Assembly: GCA_947503835.1 (NCBI GenBank)
Contig: CANNFM010000008.1
Location: 163,878-227,877 of the forward strand
DNA: 64,000 nt
Direction: 5' to 3'
Origin: an uncultured Aquimarina sp.
Lineage (GTDB): Bacteria; Bacteroidota; Bacteroidia; Flavobacteriales; Flavobacteriaceae
In this document: positions 54,001 to 62,818 of the stretch, in pieces
Numbering within the stretch: position 1 is the stretch's first letter
How the letters are laid out: the number at the start of each line of letters is the position of its first letter
The notes under the pieces: generated by a model
Told to the model about the DNA's origin: nothing
The model's input: the letters and a program-made list of their open reading frames with translations, nothing else
Databases searched by the model: none
Program-made: the position numbers and the translations under genes

Positions 54001-57000
54001 TTTCCTGTAGGTGTGCCCGTAGAATCTTGCAATTCAAAAGTTAACGTTCCTTGCGCTGTACCTGAACTTATAGAGGTTACAATTGTTCCTGTTGCGGTAT
54101 TACAAACAGGAGCTACTGTAAATTCAGCACTAATCTGTAACTGTCCATACACCGTTGCTGTATCAGTATTTGTACATCCTGATTCGTCAGTAATTGTAAT
54201 CGTATATGTACCTGGAGTAGAAACAATAAATTGATGATTATTATTGTCGATACTACCTATAACACCTGTGCCCCCATCAAGTTGATACGTCAATGTTCCA
54301 AGGCCGGCACCATCTACATCGATAACATTGGTATTATCATATGCACAATCGTCTACAAATACTGCAGTAACATTTGGAAGCGGGTTAACCACGGTTGTTA
54401 CTGTAACTGGACCAAAGCTACATCCATTAGCATCGGCTACCCAAATATCTTGTACTTGTCCATTCGTGTTTCCTAAATCAATTACATTACTAGTTAATGG
54501 GTAAACACCTGGATCTACCGATGGTGATGCAACAAGTGCATAATTATAGCCATCAGCAGTTGGTGGTATTGCAAACTGCGTACCACCTGATGTGCTCATG
54601 ATTACCTGAGCATTGGTTCCACAACTATTTGCCGGTGTTTGATTAGTATCGGTTGAGGTAACTGGATCTGGTTCTGTAATTGTAAACTCTGCAGATAATC
54701 CAGGGCACATTGTTCCCGAATCTTCTGTTACTCTTACAATATATGTTCCGGGAGCTAGGGTCCCTACTGGACCAATAGTTTGAGGATCGGTAGTTGCAGG
54801 AACAGATGCCACAGATGACTCAATTATGTTGGTCGTATCAAATGCATCTAAGATATCCCATGTAAATGACTGTAAACCTCCATTAGGGTCATAAGCGCTT
54901 ACTTCAAAGGTCACTTGTCCATCATTAGCACCATTACATGTAGATGGCGTTGTCGCTGTAACTACAACTGTAGGATTACTTGGAGGTGTTGGTGTAAAAG
55001 TATCCTGATATGTACATCCTGTTGCAAGATCGGTTGCTAATATTACATATGATCTTCCGTATGCCAAACCAGTGTAAATATGTTGTGTAATTGGTTGCGG
55101 TATAGCGGCTCCGTCGTCTCCTAATAATACTATTGATGTTCCATCACCAACAATTTCAACTTGGAAACCAGGAACTGCTCTTGGTGGTCCTGGATCCACA
55201 CCAGAACCTTGAATAATATCAATTTGTAAATCAAATCCTCCTGGACATGTTCCTAAAACCGAAGTTGGAACAAAAGAGAATCCACTAAGTACGTTTTCTA
55301 CTTCGTAAGGTCCAAAAAGTGCCGTACAATTATTAAAATCTGTTACTTCAATGGTATAAAATCCAAAATCTAATCCATCAAATAATACCTCATCAACAGC
55401 TGGGAAAGATGGTGCTATTGGCGGAGCTATTACCGTTCCATTAAGTCTTAATACATATGTATAGCCTGCAGCATTTGCATCTGGTGTACCTCCGTCTAAA
55501 GTAAGAGTAATAGAACCAAGAGTATCACCTCCTCCAATTATTCCACTACATGTAATAGGTACAACGGTTTCTGCAGCAGATATTTGCTCTGGTTGATTTA
55601 CATCAACGCTTCCTGGATACAAACATCCTCTGCTACTTCTAACTGTATAATTATATGTTGTCGTGTTTGTAGTAGGGTCTAAATCACCACCGTCTCCAGA
55701 TAAGTTAGGAAATGATATCTGAGTTCCTGTAATAGCAACAAATCCTGCACCGTTAAAATCTATTTCATAAGGTGTTTCTGTTCCTGTAACATCTATCACA
55801 ACAGTCCCAGTATCTCCCGCACAAAGAAGATCAACATCAGGATCCGTAATTGCTGGTGCAACTGGATTTGTAACGTCAAATGGATTTGTAGTAAATGTAC
55901 ATCCTCTGGCATCAGTAACTCTAAATGTATAGGTTCCTGCTCCAGAAACTGCAGTATAATTTGCAAATGGTGCTGTAGCGGCTGTTAAGTGGTTTGCAAA
56001 TGCACCTCCGTTGAAAGAAACATCTATATCATATGGAGTATATCCAGGGTTTGCTGCTGGGATTGCAAATGAGAATTGTGCATCTACAGGATTACCTAAT
56101 GCATCACAAGTGATATCCGATACCGGTGTCACTTCTAGTTGTACAGGTTCTTCAACGGTTGGAACTACTATCGAAGTTGGACATCCATTGCTATCAAAAA
56201 CGTTGATCACATAATCACCTGGTGCTGATAAGTTAGGAGAAGTTGTGAATGTTGTTAATGCTCCTACGTTGGTGTCTGGTATAACCACTACCCCGCCAAG
56301 TACAACATTATAGGTGTAAGGAGGAGTACCAGCATTTGCGGCAACAATGTTAACCGTAAAATTTATTGCTCCGTCATCCAAACAGAAGTCGGAACTGGCT
56401 GCATCCAGGGTTGCCCCTAGTTGCGGTAATTGATTGATATCTAATGTTTGTGTTGCCGAAATACAACCATTGCTGTCTGTAACAACGAGCTCATATCCTA
56501 TGCCATTAGGAACGTTCAGATATGGATCACTAGCTGGTCTGCTAGGTCCAACAAGTACTCCTCCTGAATCAGTTAACGTATAGGTGTATCCGGTTCCGCT
56601 ACCTCCTCTAGGATTGCTTATCGTAACCGTATTTGTATTGGTAGTACAATCCTGAACCACTGGATCAATATCGAAATTAACTACATCTGGTTGACCAATA
56701 ATAACAAATGTCACAGCGGAACAAAGGGTAGCTTCGTCTGTCACAGTTATCGCGTAGTTTCCTTCAGGCAATATATCTCCTGTAGTGATAGTTGTTGCGG
56801 TTTGTCCTGTAGCAGTAATAGGAGCAATAGGTGGTGTTCCACCTGTGATTTCGTATTCGTATGTCGCTGTAGCAGGAATATCTATACCCGATACTGTAAA
56901 TGACAATTCACCATCGCTATCTCCATTACAAGTAGGTTCATTTACTGCTATAGCATTAACCGCAATTTGATCAATATCGGCTATTACATAATTTTCGGTA

Positions 57001-60000
57001 TACTCACAACCATCATCGGTTCTTGCCAGAAATGTATATGTTCCTGGAACTAAACCTGTAAACACATTTGATACTTGTGGACCTACCGGTGCTGGAGCTG
57101 TGATTTCATAATCAACAACGCTACCTACACCACTTAATGTTGGTGTTAGTGTTACATCAGATGTAAGTGCAGGACATTGCACCGCTGTTTGAACAAAATC
57201 CAAGTCAGTTACTTCTGCAACAGCTTCAATAGTAAAGGTTCTAGTCTCTGGACAAGTTTCAGGCGTTCCCTGGTTAGCCACATATACAGTATATGTTCCA
57301 GCAGTAGTAATAGGGATATCTACTGGGAAAGCTACAATGTTGGTATATCCTGTCGAAGGATCTAAAGTAAATGCCCAACTTCCTGATCCTCCGGTAATTC
57401 CAGTGATACGAATTATAGCATCGGTTGGTGCAACACAACTTAAGTCTCTGAATGGAACTATTGTTGGATTAATAACAAGTGGATCGGTTAATGTAGTGTT
57501 GAAGTCAAATGTACATGCTGGTGTGCCTCCTGATCCATCAGTGATAGTTACGGTATGAGCACCATCATCTACATTATTAAAAGTTACCGTAGTATTACCT
57601 GTGGGCCCGATTTGTGTAGCTGCATTTCCATCAAGTACGTAGATAAACGGTCCTTGACCTGCGGTTACTGTTACTTCGATTGAGCCATCGGTGTCTCCGA
57701 TACAAGTAGGATCTGTAGGATTAAGCGTTGCCGTAACGGCTACAAAATCGGTAATTGTTACTGTATTAGAGAAGGCAGTACATCCTGCATCATCCAAAAC
57801 TCCAACTAAATAATCTCCCGGAACTAATATTGGATTTGTAAAAGGAGATGTAATATTTCCTCCTCCTGGCACCAATACTGGTGGAGAACCTGGAGTATAT
57901 AAATCAAATTGATCATAAGTGCCGCTTCCATCTGCTGCTGTAAATTCTATAGTAGCTCCAGAGTTACAATCTATATCTTTTGTTAGTGTAGCCGTAATCG
58001 TTAATTCTGGGTTAATGTCAAAAGGTTCAACCGCAGACACACAATTTGTAGTTGTGTTTCTTACTGTTACTGTATATGAACCTGGTATTAAGTTTGGTAT
58101 TTCAAATGTATTAATTGGATTTGGCGGAGAAGCCAAGAAAGTAACCGGAACATTATTTAATGTTATAGGCCCACTTAAGTTATATTCAAATGGCCCAACT
58201 GTAGGTGTTGTTCCATCTGGTGTAATTGTAATCCATTGGGTTGCCGGATCTGTATCCACACAAACATCCCCACCAGGTATTGCTGTGATCGTTGGTAATG
58301 CAAATTGACCAACAGCAATAGGATCTGACACCTCACAAGCTGATGTTGAGTTACCATCTCTTACAAATACAGTATAATTTCCAGATGCCAATCCTGTAAA
58401 CACATTAGTGGTGTTTGGATATGCATATCCGGTAACTGGTAAACCAGTTCCGTCATCTATAAGTTGATATTGATATCCTCCTCTACCACCAGAAGCTGTT
58501 GCGGTTACAGTACCCGTATCGGCACTACAATTTGAGCTTACAGCCGAGACACTAAGAGAAAGAGGTGTAGCTGGCTCTGTAACATCTACATCAGTTGTCG
58601 CTGTACAGTTACCTGATGGGAGACTAGTATCTGTTACTGTGATTACGTAGTTACCCACTGCCACAGAAGGAATAGTTATCGTTATAGGCGCTACTCCTGC
58701 TCCTGCTCCCGGAGGTACCGCAGTAGGTCCACCTGTAATTGTATAGGTGAAAGAAGTACTGTTAGCAACTGTAAACGCGAATTCACCATCGCTAAACCCA
58801 ACACAGGTTACTGGACTAGTTTCGACTGCACTAGTGATTTGTATTTCAGGAACGGCTGTTCCTGTAAAATTACCTGTATTTATACATTCACTATCGCTTC
58901 TTCTGGCTGTTACCGTATACGATACTCCATTTGCAAACGTATACGCTGTAGTAGCACTAAATGCAGTTGGGCCACCTGTACCTGCAGCTCCACTAGCTGG
59001 GTCTGGTGTAATACTAAACTCATAAATTTCAGTAGCAGGTAGCGCTGGTAAAGCAGAAAGCACTACATCAACTGTTTGGTTAGTACAATTTTGATCTCCC
59101 GGTGTAATAGTAACACTATCTACTTCTAAACGTGCATCAATAGTAACAGGAAAACTTTCAACACATGTACCTGCCTGATCTCTAATATATATTGTAAATG
59201 AGCCTGCACTTGCAAAATCTACAGAAAAAGAAGTTCCTACTACTGCTGTAAATGGGCCTGCAGGATTAATACTCCACTCATAATTACCTGAACCTCCTGC
59301 AATACCACTAACCGTTACCTCAGCATCTGGTGTAGTAGCGTTACAAGTTAATGGTCTAGTATTATTTATCGTAGCTACAATTTGACCCGGAACGGTAAAG
59401 ACTACATCTGGTGTAACTGTAAAGTCACAACCAAACTGGTCTTCAACAGTAACGGTATGGGATACCGAAGGATCAACATTGTTAAACGTTTCTGTTGTAT
59501 TGTTACTTGGTCCAATGGTTACTTCTGTAGCTGTTCCTTGATCCAAAATATAGGTGAATGGTCCCTCGGCAAGGCCTGCTGTAATAGTAACCTGAATAGA
59601 TCCTGTATCACTATTACATACTGGATTAATTGGAGTAGCCGTAGCCTCAATAGGTTCGTAAGGGCTTACAACTATACTACCCGCAGGAATGATACAATTG
59701 TTATCTAGATCACTAACAAATATAGAAAAGGTTCCATCTGTTGTCGCTCTAAACTCATATGTAGTACCGGTAAGAGGTGCTAAAGTAGTTCCCAGAAAAT
59801 CTGCCTGAGTATTAAAAGCAAAATTACCTGAACCGCCGGTTACTGTAACCTGATAAATCGCTATAAATTGATCACCATCAAATGGTGGTGCCGTTGGATC
59901 ATAAGTTGGTGATGATGGATCATTAAGTAATGGATCCGGTTGATAATCTGGATTACATCTTAAGTCTGATAAAAGTACCGCCGTAGCTGAAAATGGTGCT

Positions 60001-62780
60001 GCAGCATTTACAACTTCTGTGAATACAGCAGAACAGGTTCCATCTGCTGATAGTACTTGCACTTCATAGGTGTCTGGATTAAGTCCTGTAAAAACATGAC
60101 TTGGTGTTGTTGTTGGGCCTTCGGTAATGGTAAAAGCCGTAGTCGTACTGTTAATAATGTACGTATAATTAATTTGAGAATCTGTTACTGTAATTTCTAT
60201 TTGCCCTCTATCATCTGGACATGTAGGCGAAGTTGTAGTAACAGTTTCATTTGCATCTAGTTCATCTAAAAATACTGTATCCTGAAAAACACAAGCCGTT
60301 GGTAAACCTCCTGCTTGTCGAACATTTACTGTGTATGTTCCTACTTCAGTTAAACCCGTAAACTCAGGGGATAGTTGATATCCTATTACTGTGCTAGTTA
60401 ATGGTGTAATTAATTCATATTCATATTGGTCTGATGAATTCAGAACACGTAACGTGCCTGGCGCACCACATATAATTTGTTCAATAACTTGAAGATTAGG
60501 ATCAAAGTTATTCTGAAATACATTAAAATGGAATGGAATGGTACAGTTGTTATCAAAAGTAGCGCTAATTCTATATTCTCCAGATTGAGAAACTGTAAAA
60601 TTAATCCCAGTGCCTACAGTAACCCAGTCGCCATCACAACCAGAATCTGTTGTGGGGCAGTTCTCATCTCTAACAACCGTAGGACAAGCCGCAGGATCCA
60701 ATCGCTCCCAGGCAATGCTGGTAGCCGTAGTAAATTGTGAATCTATATTTAATGTCGTACCTGCTCCACATAAGAAAATCTCAGGTAATGGTTCTGCCGT
60801 TACCGGACATATTCTTACGTTACCATTAACATTTGGATTTGATCCTAGATTATTTGCAATATCTACAACCGGATTAACAACATCATTAAATGATTCTACT
60901 TCAAAAGTCTCTATAGCATCTTGACAACCCGCTGCTCCTGTTTTTGTAACTACATATGTTCCTCCAACGGTTACATCAAGTGTTTGATTTGTACCAATTA
61001 CAGTACCAGGGTTACTCGAGTTTACCCAAGAATAATTAGTAAATCCTGCACCGGCAGTAAGCGTTAATGATCCTGTACAAATAAATGCTGGTTGAGATTC
61101 TGTAAAGCAAATCCCATCATTAACCAAAACATTTGATGATCCTATAACATCAAATTGACAAGCATCCTGTTCTAAGATACTTTCTTCTCCTGTTCGGGTA
61201 GTACCCGAATCTACACCAGTATATGTAGAAATTGCAACATTATTGATCTCGTTAGAACATGCGTCTCGTAAATCTGCACAGGTAGCCACTACACTTACCC
61301 CAAAACGAACAGTATGAATTCCGCCATTTCGCACAATAAGGTTATCATTAATAGTGATATCAATTTGTCGATTATCGGGTGTTGGCGTAGCTGTTATTCC
61401 TGGGTTACTCGTTGTAATACTACCCAGTGTAAAATCTACATTGGCAGGAAGTACATCACGAATAGTTGCTGCAGTAATCGCTTCATTACCTTGATTTTCT
61501 ATCGTAAGCTCATAAAATAATTGATCTGCAAAGTTCACAGGGTTTCCTGTAATATCAATACCATTAATATCTAGCACACGTTTTTTAACGGTGAGCTCGG
61601 GTTCTATAATTTCTATCTGAAAAGAATTAAAGAATATACTATACGCATCACCTTCAGAAGTAGTAAAAAATGTAGCTGTGGTTTGATCATTACCAATCGT
61701 TGCATTAGCTGCATTGGGGATATTAAAAATATCCGCATCAAATCCCAATGTATTTTCTGACGCAGGATTTCTTGTGGTTACATATTGACCATCTACAGAA
61801 ATCGAACTGTCAAAAAAGTTATCCTCTTCATTCGCAGGAGTTGTAAAGATATCCTGTCTTACACCATCTGGCCTTTGGATTTGGAATAAATCTCCATCAA
61901 AAGGTTGATCTCCCTCTAACGTTGCGGTAGCAAATCGAGCACGTACCGGTAATGGTGCCGGTAAGGTTTGAAAGCCATTATACGTGAAATTCTTCAAACA
62001 TCCGGGATCAACACCAACCTCACAAGGCTGATTATTCAAATACCCCTGGCGTGTAGATATAAATTTTGCTGACAACGTAGGGTCTTCATAAGCCACGACC
62101 AATAACCACCCCCCGGATATACCATTAGCATTATTACCTGAATATCCAGTAGATGCTCTCATATCGGCAACAGTATAAGTCCCATTAGCATCTGCAAGTC
62201 CTTGTACAAGACTCGTTACATCAGCATAACATACATAAGGTATATCAATATCTGCTACATCCCCAAATACAGTTGGATATCCATCATAAATTACCGTTGT
62301 TTGCGCAGGTGTAATTGTTGTATACCCCCCTTGACTTTGGTGTCTAATTTTTATCGTTCTATAATCAGGTCTTGGATCCGGTACTGGTAGATTCGTATAA
62401 TCTACATTATTACCACTAGATGTCCTATCTACAAAATACGATGCGGCCCAATACAGTCCTGCATATGCAATCCTTTCACACCCTGAGGTAAGATCAAGAT
62501 CAGCAGAACTAGAGCTAAATGTAGACCCGTCACCATCGATATCAATATATCCAAAGTTTTTTTGGTTATTAGAGGCACCTCCATTATAACTATTGTTGGG
62601 GTTAAAGCCACTTCCGCTTCTTCCAACAATAGCATTACCAATTATTTTAAGCTCTCCATTAATTCTTAATGTACTATTAGGAACTTCTTGAAAAGGTACT
62701 TGTGCATATAAATTGCTTATGTTACTGGCGATTAAAACCAACATCGCCAATACAATTTTGATGTGTATTTTGGTTTTCAT
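48060..62780 (-). CDS. Giant SprB-repeat adhesin with type B (gliding motility-associated) sorting domain
   Basis: About 4,906 residues from the ATG at 62780, which opens a signal peptide (KIVLAMLVLIAS, cleaved near LYAQ); an in-frame ATG at 62813 would add 11 residues. Order: conserved N-terminal module (~20-400), DUF11-like domain (~430-540), Ig-like and CPTTDSGC-type modules to ~900, then some forty SprB-type modules of 75-110 residues, most with a cysteine before an acidic DG pair, a GGTGP turn and a DxxGC end. The final ~85 residues (IPNYFTPDNPNGNPDERFW, VMIFDRYGRMLAEF, LPSGDYWYTI) are the type B T9SS domain. Size about 500 kDa. SprB of Flavobacterium is a cell-surface gliding adhesin; this is a likely analogue. 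Confidence 0.93.
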   Translation of the reverse strand: MKTKIHIKIVLAMLVLIASNISNLYAQVPFQEVPNSTLRINGELKIIGNAIVGRSGSGFNPNNSYNGGASNNQKNFGYIDIDGDGSTFSSSSADLDLTSGCERIAYAGLYWAASYFVDRTSSGNNVDYTNLPVPDPRPDYRTIKIRHQSQGGYTTITPAQTTVIYDGYPTVFGDVADIDIPYVCYADVTSLVQGLADANGTYTVADMRASTGYSGNNANGISGGWLLVVAYEDPTLSAKFISTRQGYLNNQPCEVGVDPGCLKNFTYNGFQTLPAPLPVRARFATATLEGDQPFDGDLFQIQRPDGVRQDIFTTPANEEDNFFDSSISVDGQYVTTRNPASENTLGFDADIFNIPNAANATIGNDQTTATFFTTSEGDAYSIFFNSFQIEIIEPELTVKKRVLDINGIDITGNPVNFADQLFYELTIENQGNEAITAATIRDVLPANVDFTLGSITTSNPGITATPTPDNRQIDITINDNLIVRNGGIHTVRFGVSVVATCADLRDACSNEINNVAISTYTGVDSGTTRTGEESILEQDACQFDVIGSSNVLVNDGICFTESQPAFICTGSLTLTAGAGFTNYSWVNSSNPGTVIGTNQTLDVTVGGTYVVTKTGAAGCQDAIETFEVESFNDVVNPVVDIANNLGSNPNVNGNVRICPVTAEPLPEIFLCGAGTTLNIDSQFTTATSIAWERLDPAACPTVVRDENCPTTDSGCDGDWVTVGTGINFTVSQSGEYRISATFDNNCTIPFHFNVFQNNFDPNLQVIEQIICGAPGTLRVLNSSDQYEYELITPLTSTVIGYQLSPEFTGLTEVGTYTVNVRQAGGLPTACVFQDTVFLDELDANETVTTTSPTCPDDRGQIEITVTDSQINYTYIINSTTTAFTITEGPTTTPSHVFTGLNPDTYEVQVLSADGTCSAVFTEVVNAAAPFSATAVLLSDLRCNPDYQPDPLLNDPSSPTYDPTAPPFDGDQFIAIYQVTVTGGSGNFAFNTQADFLGTTLAPLTGTTYEFRATTDGTFSIFVSDLDNNCIIPAGSIVVSPYEPIEATATPINPVCNSDTGSIQVTITAGLAEGPFTYILDQGTATEVTIGPSNNTTETFNNVDPSVSHTVTVEDQFGCDFTVTPDVVFTVPGQIVATINNTRPLTCNATTPDAEVTVSGIAGGSGNYEWSINPAGPFTAVVGTSFSVDFASAGSFTIYIRDQAGTCVESFPVTIDARLEVDSVTITPGDQNCTNQTVDVVLSALPALPATEIYEFSITPDPASGAAGTGGPTAFSATTAYTFANGVSYTVTARRSDSECINTGNFTGTAVPEIQITSAVETSPVTCVGFSDGEFAFTVANSTSFTYTITGGPTAVPPGAGAGVAPITITIPSVAVGNYVITVTDTSLPSGNCTATTDVDVTEPATPLSLSVSAVSSNCSADTGTVTATASGGRGGYQYQLIDDGTGLPVTGYAYPNTTNVFTGLASGNYTVFVRDGNSTSACEVSDPIAVGQFALPTITAIPGGDVCVDTDPATQWITITPDGTTPTVGPFEYNLSGPITLNNVPVTFLASPPNPINTFEIPNLIPGSYTVTVRNTTTNCVSAVEPFDINPELTITATLTKDIDCNSGATIEFTAADGSGTYDQFDLYTPGSPPVLVPGGGNITSPFTNPILVPGDYLVGVLDDAGCTAFSNTVTITDFVAVTATLNPTDPTCIGDTDGSIEVTVTAGQGPFIYVLDGNAATQIGPTGNTTVTFNNVDDGAHTVTITDGSGGTPACTFDFNTTLTDPLVINPTIVPFRDLSCVAPTDAIIRITGITGGSGSWAFTLDPSTGYTNIVAFPVDIPITTAGTYTVYVANQGTPETCPETRTFTIEAVAEVTDLDFVQTAVQCPALTSDVTLTPTLSGVGSVVDYEITAPAPVGPQVSNVFTGLVPGTYTFLARTDDGCEYTENYVIADIDQIAVNAIAVNEPTCNGDSDGELSFTVSGIDIPATATYEYEITGGTPPIAPITATGQTATTITTGDILPEGNYAITVTDEATLCSAVTFVIIGQPDVVNFDIDPVVQDCTTNTNTVTISNPRGGSGTGYTYTLTDSGGVLVGPSRPASDPYLNVPNGIGYELVVTDSNGCISATQTLDINQLPQLGATLDAASSDFCLDDGAINFTVNIVAANAGTPPYTYNVVLGGVVVIPDTNVGALTTFTTSPNLSAPGDYVINVFDSNGCPTSIVVPTVEEPVQLEVTPVSDITCDALGNPVDAQFSFAIPAANPGYTPYDIDVSFNGGAFANHLTAATAPFANYTAVSGAGTYTFRVTDARGCTFTTNPFDVTNPVAPAITDPDVDLLCAGDTGTVVIDVTGTETPYEIDFNGAGFVAITGTQISFPNLSGDGGDLDPTTNTTTYNYTVRSSRGCLYPGSVDVNQPEQISAAETVVPITCSGIIGGGDTLGSITLTLDGGTPDANAAGYTYVLRLNGTVIAPPIAPSFPAVDEVLFDGLDFGFYTIEVTDFNNCTALFGPYEVENVLSGFSFVPTSVLGTCPGGFDLQIDIIQGSGVDPGPPRAVPGFQVEIVGDGTSIVLLGDDGAAIPQPITQHIYTGLAYGRSYVILATDLATGCTYQDTFTPTPPSNPTVVVTATTPSTCNGANDGQVTFEVSAYDPNGGLQSFTWDILDAFDTTNIIESSVASVPATTDPQTIGPVGTLAPGTYIVRVTEDSGTMCPGLSAEFTITEPDPVTSTDTNQTPANSCGTNAQVIMSTSGGTQFAIPPTADGYNYALVASPSVDPGVYPLTSNVIDLGNTNGQVQDIWVADANGCSFGPVTVTTVVNPLPNVTAVFVDDCAYDNTNVIDVDGAGLGTLTYQLDGGTGVIGSIDNNNHQFIVSTPGTYTITITDESGCTNTDTATVYGQLQISAEFTVAPVCNTATGTIVTSISSGTAQGTLTFELQDSTGTPTGNNTGDATGTYTNVPPGNYIVEVTDDGRGIAPGCTSTAPVSIDGPIEPELIAQPNTTVSCVGDTDGSITAVLRTVPPPSSVDPDPTVTYQYEIVAGPAIRPQQASPTFTGLAIGTYTVRVTATKPNGALNVICIDDQDYTIDDPTLPDVSIAATAYSCFGGSVLFPVITLDNFMGGTGPYTISYTINGTPIVTSIDPAVLDTDIGLAGIQIIANVAGNYEFTIIDSKGCPSVEPVLIIPAFPVMTDPTVTRDTSAVNNGEISCDNGETVIVSVTGGTGPFDFVETSGTITAQTGIGPGTDDNPGTVAVEANATNVTFVLPSVGTYQFTITDTGTGCSIDTPTYTIDPFDEIEANVSVATNVLCNGAATGELNLNVLNYTGEFNFIVRNTTTALPAATGTVLAGFTNPTLIGLPANGLLAGTYVVEIEAVDAPFCDTTTLPVTITEPDLLSFNIDTNINANCNEDARVTISVTGGTGPFTYIADDDGVAPFLFSSTTSDTTEEFLLPATIAGTTYVISVTDNNGCGTTPVNETVFRTPDPTITSAAWTDACVFDDEYIINVVGVSNVAAPLGTGALTFQIDTEPAVAGNVSITEHNFTVTSPGTYTVRVFDENGCVSADETVVIVPELTISADFTGDPICRSDVNGIITATVTGGSDFATNPGNFIFTLTGTDSGGLPVNVVQAGAGGNIFNNVTAGSYTVTVTDSNVLPATGSGCSATSDPVDLAIPVDPIPIDAPEGVSCVGASDGSVVISLQPGTDGDGPFTYQLYENNGGTLAITGAAIGAPQVSNSPFTFTGLSFDALPAPHPTAGEYLVEVTSSRGCSGLVAFTIPNATRVTANATQTPYTCTGSTENFPTVTVTIQDGTPPYSVTYTTPSGVSVTDVSIVDADGASVGVQYNFTADENGDYIIAVTDSNGCVTAPVTFIETVSLPIMTDPTVTRDTSAINGGVISCTNPETVIVSITGGTGPFDFAEISGSGTPPVPVQLGILAGTGDDPGTPEIETTAVFTLPSVGSYVFRITDQTTTCFIDTPSYDIAEFDTIEATITLGNDISCFNTTPPDGLVRLMVTGYTGTYDYEATNTSVVPPVTVATGSGNTATDPALGLDIPGLGAGNIVVTVIATQTPFCDDDSNTVAITLPPVITLTANQIRDESCNPGDDALIEAIASGGTGTLEYQLEDAVGGVLVAFGTDPRFGGFLLDGGVAPAGIDYVVRVRDTRGCEPTPFPINIQPPTPLGLNPIAPSLLDCSDSDDGMITAVATGGQGVGTYFFALTFPDGTQSAAVNNGTDTFTWNNLVAGNYIVTVTDNLMCEIDQNPVIINAPPAVTIDVTPTGISCLTANPNNIQVIPGGGTPGYTFGFIFTNITTGVVSPIVFQASDTFLNLPEGDYDFFVRDSNNCDSPASNTIQVRDPDPLVVTLDLSNDSIVCFSEPTGSVDATATGGLGNYMYSISGTDYLLNAVNIGPQTTSFFGDLLAGSYTYTTMSGNCVDDVQPFTITQPIEFQIDVDETPISCNGETDGSIRVSIRVITPPGTPGGTAPYFYSLYNSAGDAVFTFLEDDIDGLTAEHTFTDLPADIYRVEVEDNNGCPREELNIEIIEPALIDVAINTTTPEDCEGDMNGTATVSITGGLQPPAPASPVYYWSIDGVNYQVVPDPTNLLIENLPGGTTTLFIRDSQNSANCQGAFNIDITPGVVLDAELEPSLVCPEYDYSDPMNPVMTSEEQYFVTFNVGELSEEAGVIYTLNGINGTPNPANNTGVDQTFEVTPGEYEGFMEFQMCRRSIGTVEVLNYDPLTTPVAQMTNNPQDPNEYQIIVEGGRQFDREPNYAYYFVRLEDGMTINDLDPLDYTELAGNIFVIRETGDYVIRVVDAAGCETIVVQTLTYINIRIPNYFTPDNPNGNPDERFWYPRQITPNADDPFFFENMEVMIFDRYGRMLAEFKGDQQGWAGLYQGKQLPSGDYWYTIILNDVDNREFTGHFTLYR
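50848..58803 (-). repeat. Higher-order repeat inside the giant adhesin, four units of ~1.9-2.1 kb
   Basis: Modules with the start pattern SPVTCVG, NEPTCNG, TPSTCNG, TNVLCNG and NDISCFN occur with their cysteine codons near 58802, 56929, 54937, 52918 and 50848, that is at intervals of about 1,873, 1,992, 2,019 and 2,070 bp. Each interval contains seven SprB-like modules in corresponding order. The last two units are most alike (both carry MTDPTVTRDTSA). The array is therefore a repeat of repeats, produced by segmental duplication. Confidence 0.75.
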
Positions 62781-62818
62781 AAGCTGAGTATTTAGTGTTT
62801 TATTTTGGGTCATTCTAG

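Noticed and set aside
50848..58803. Regularly spaced repeats considered as a CRISPR-like or satellite array
   Set aside because: Repeats are coding, in frame, about 2 kb long and divergent at the DNA level; there are no short identical repeats with unique spacers.
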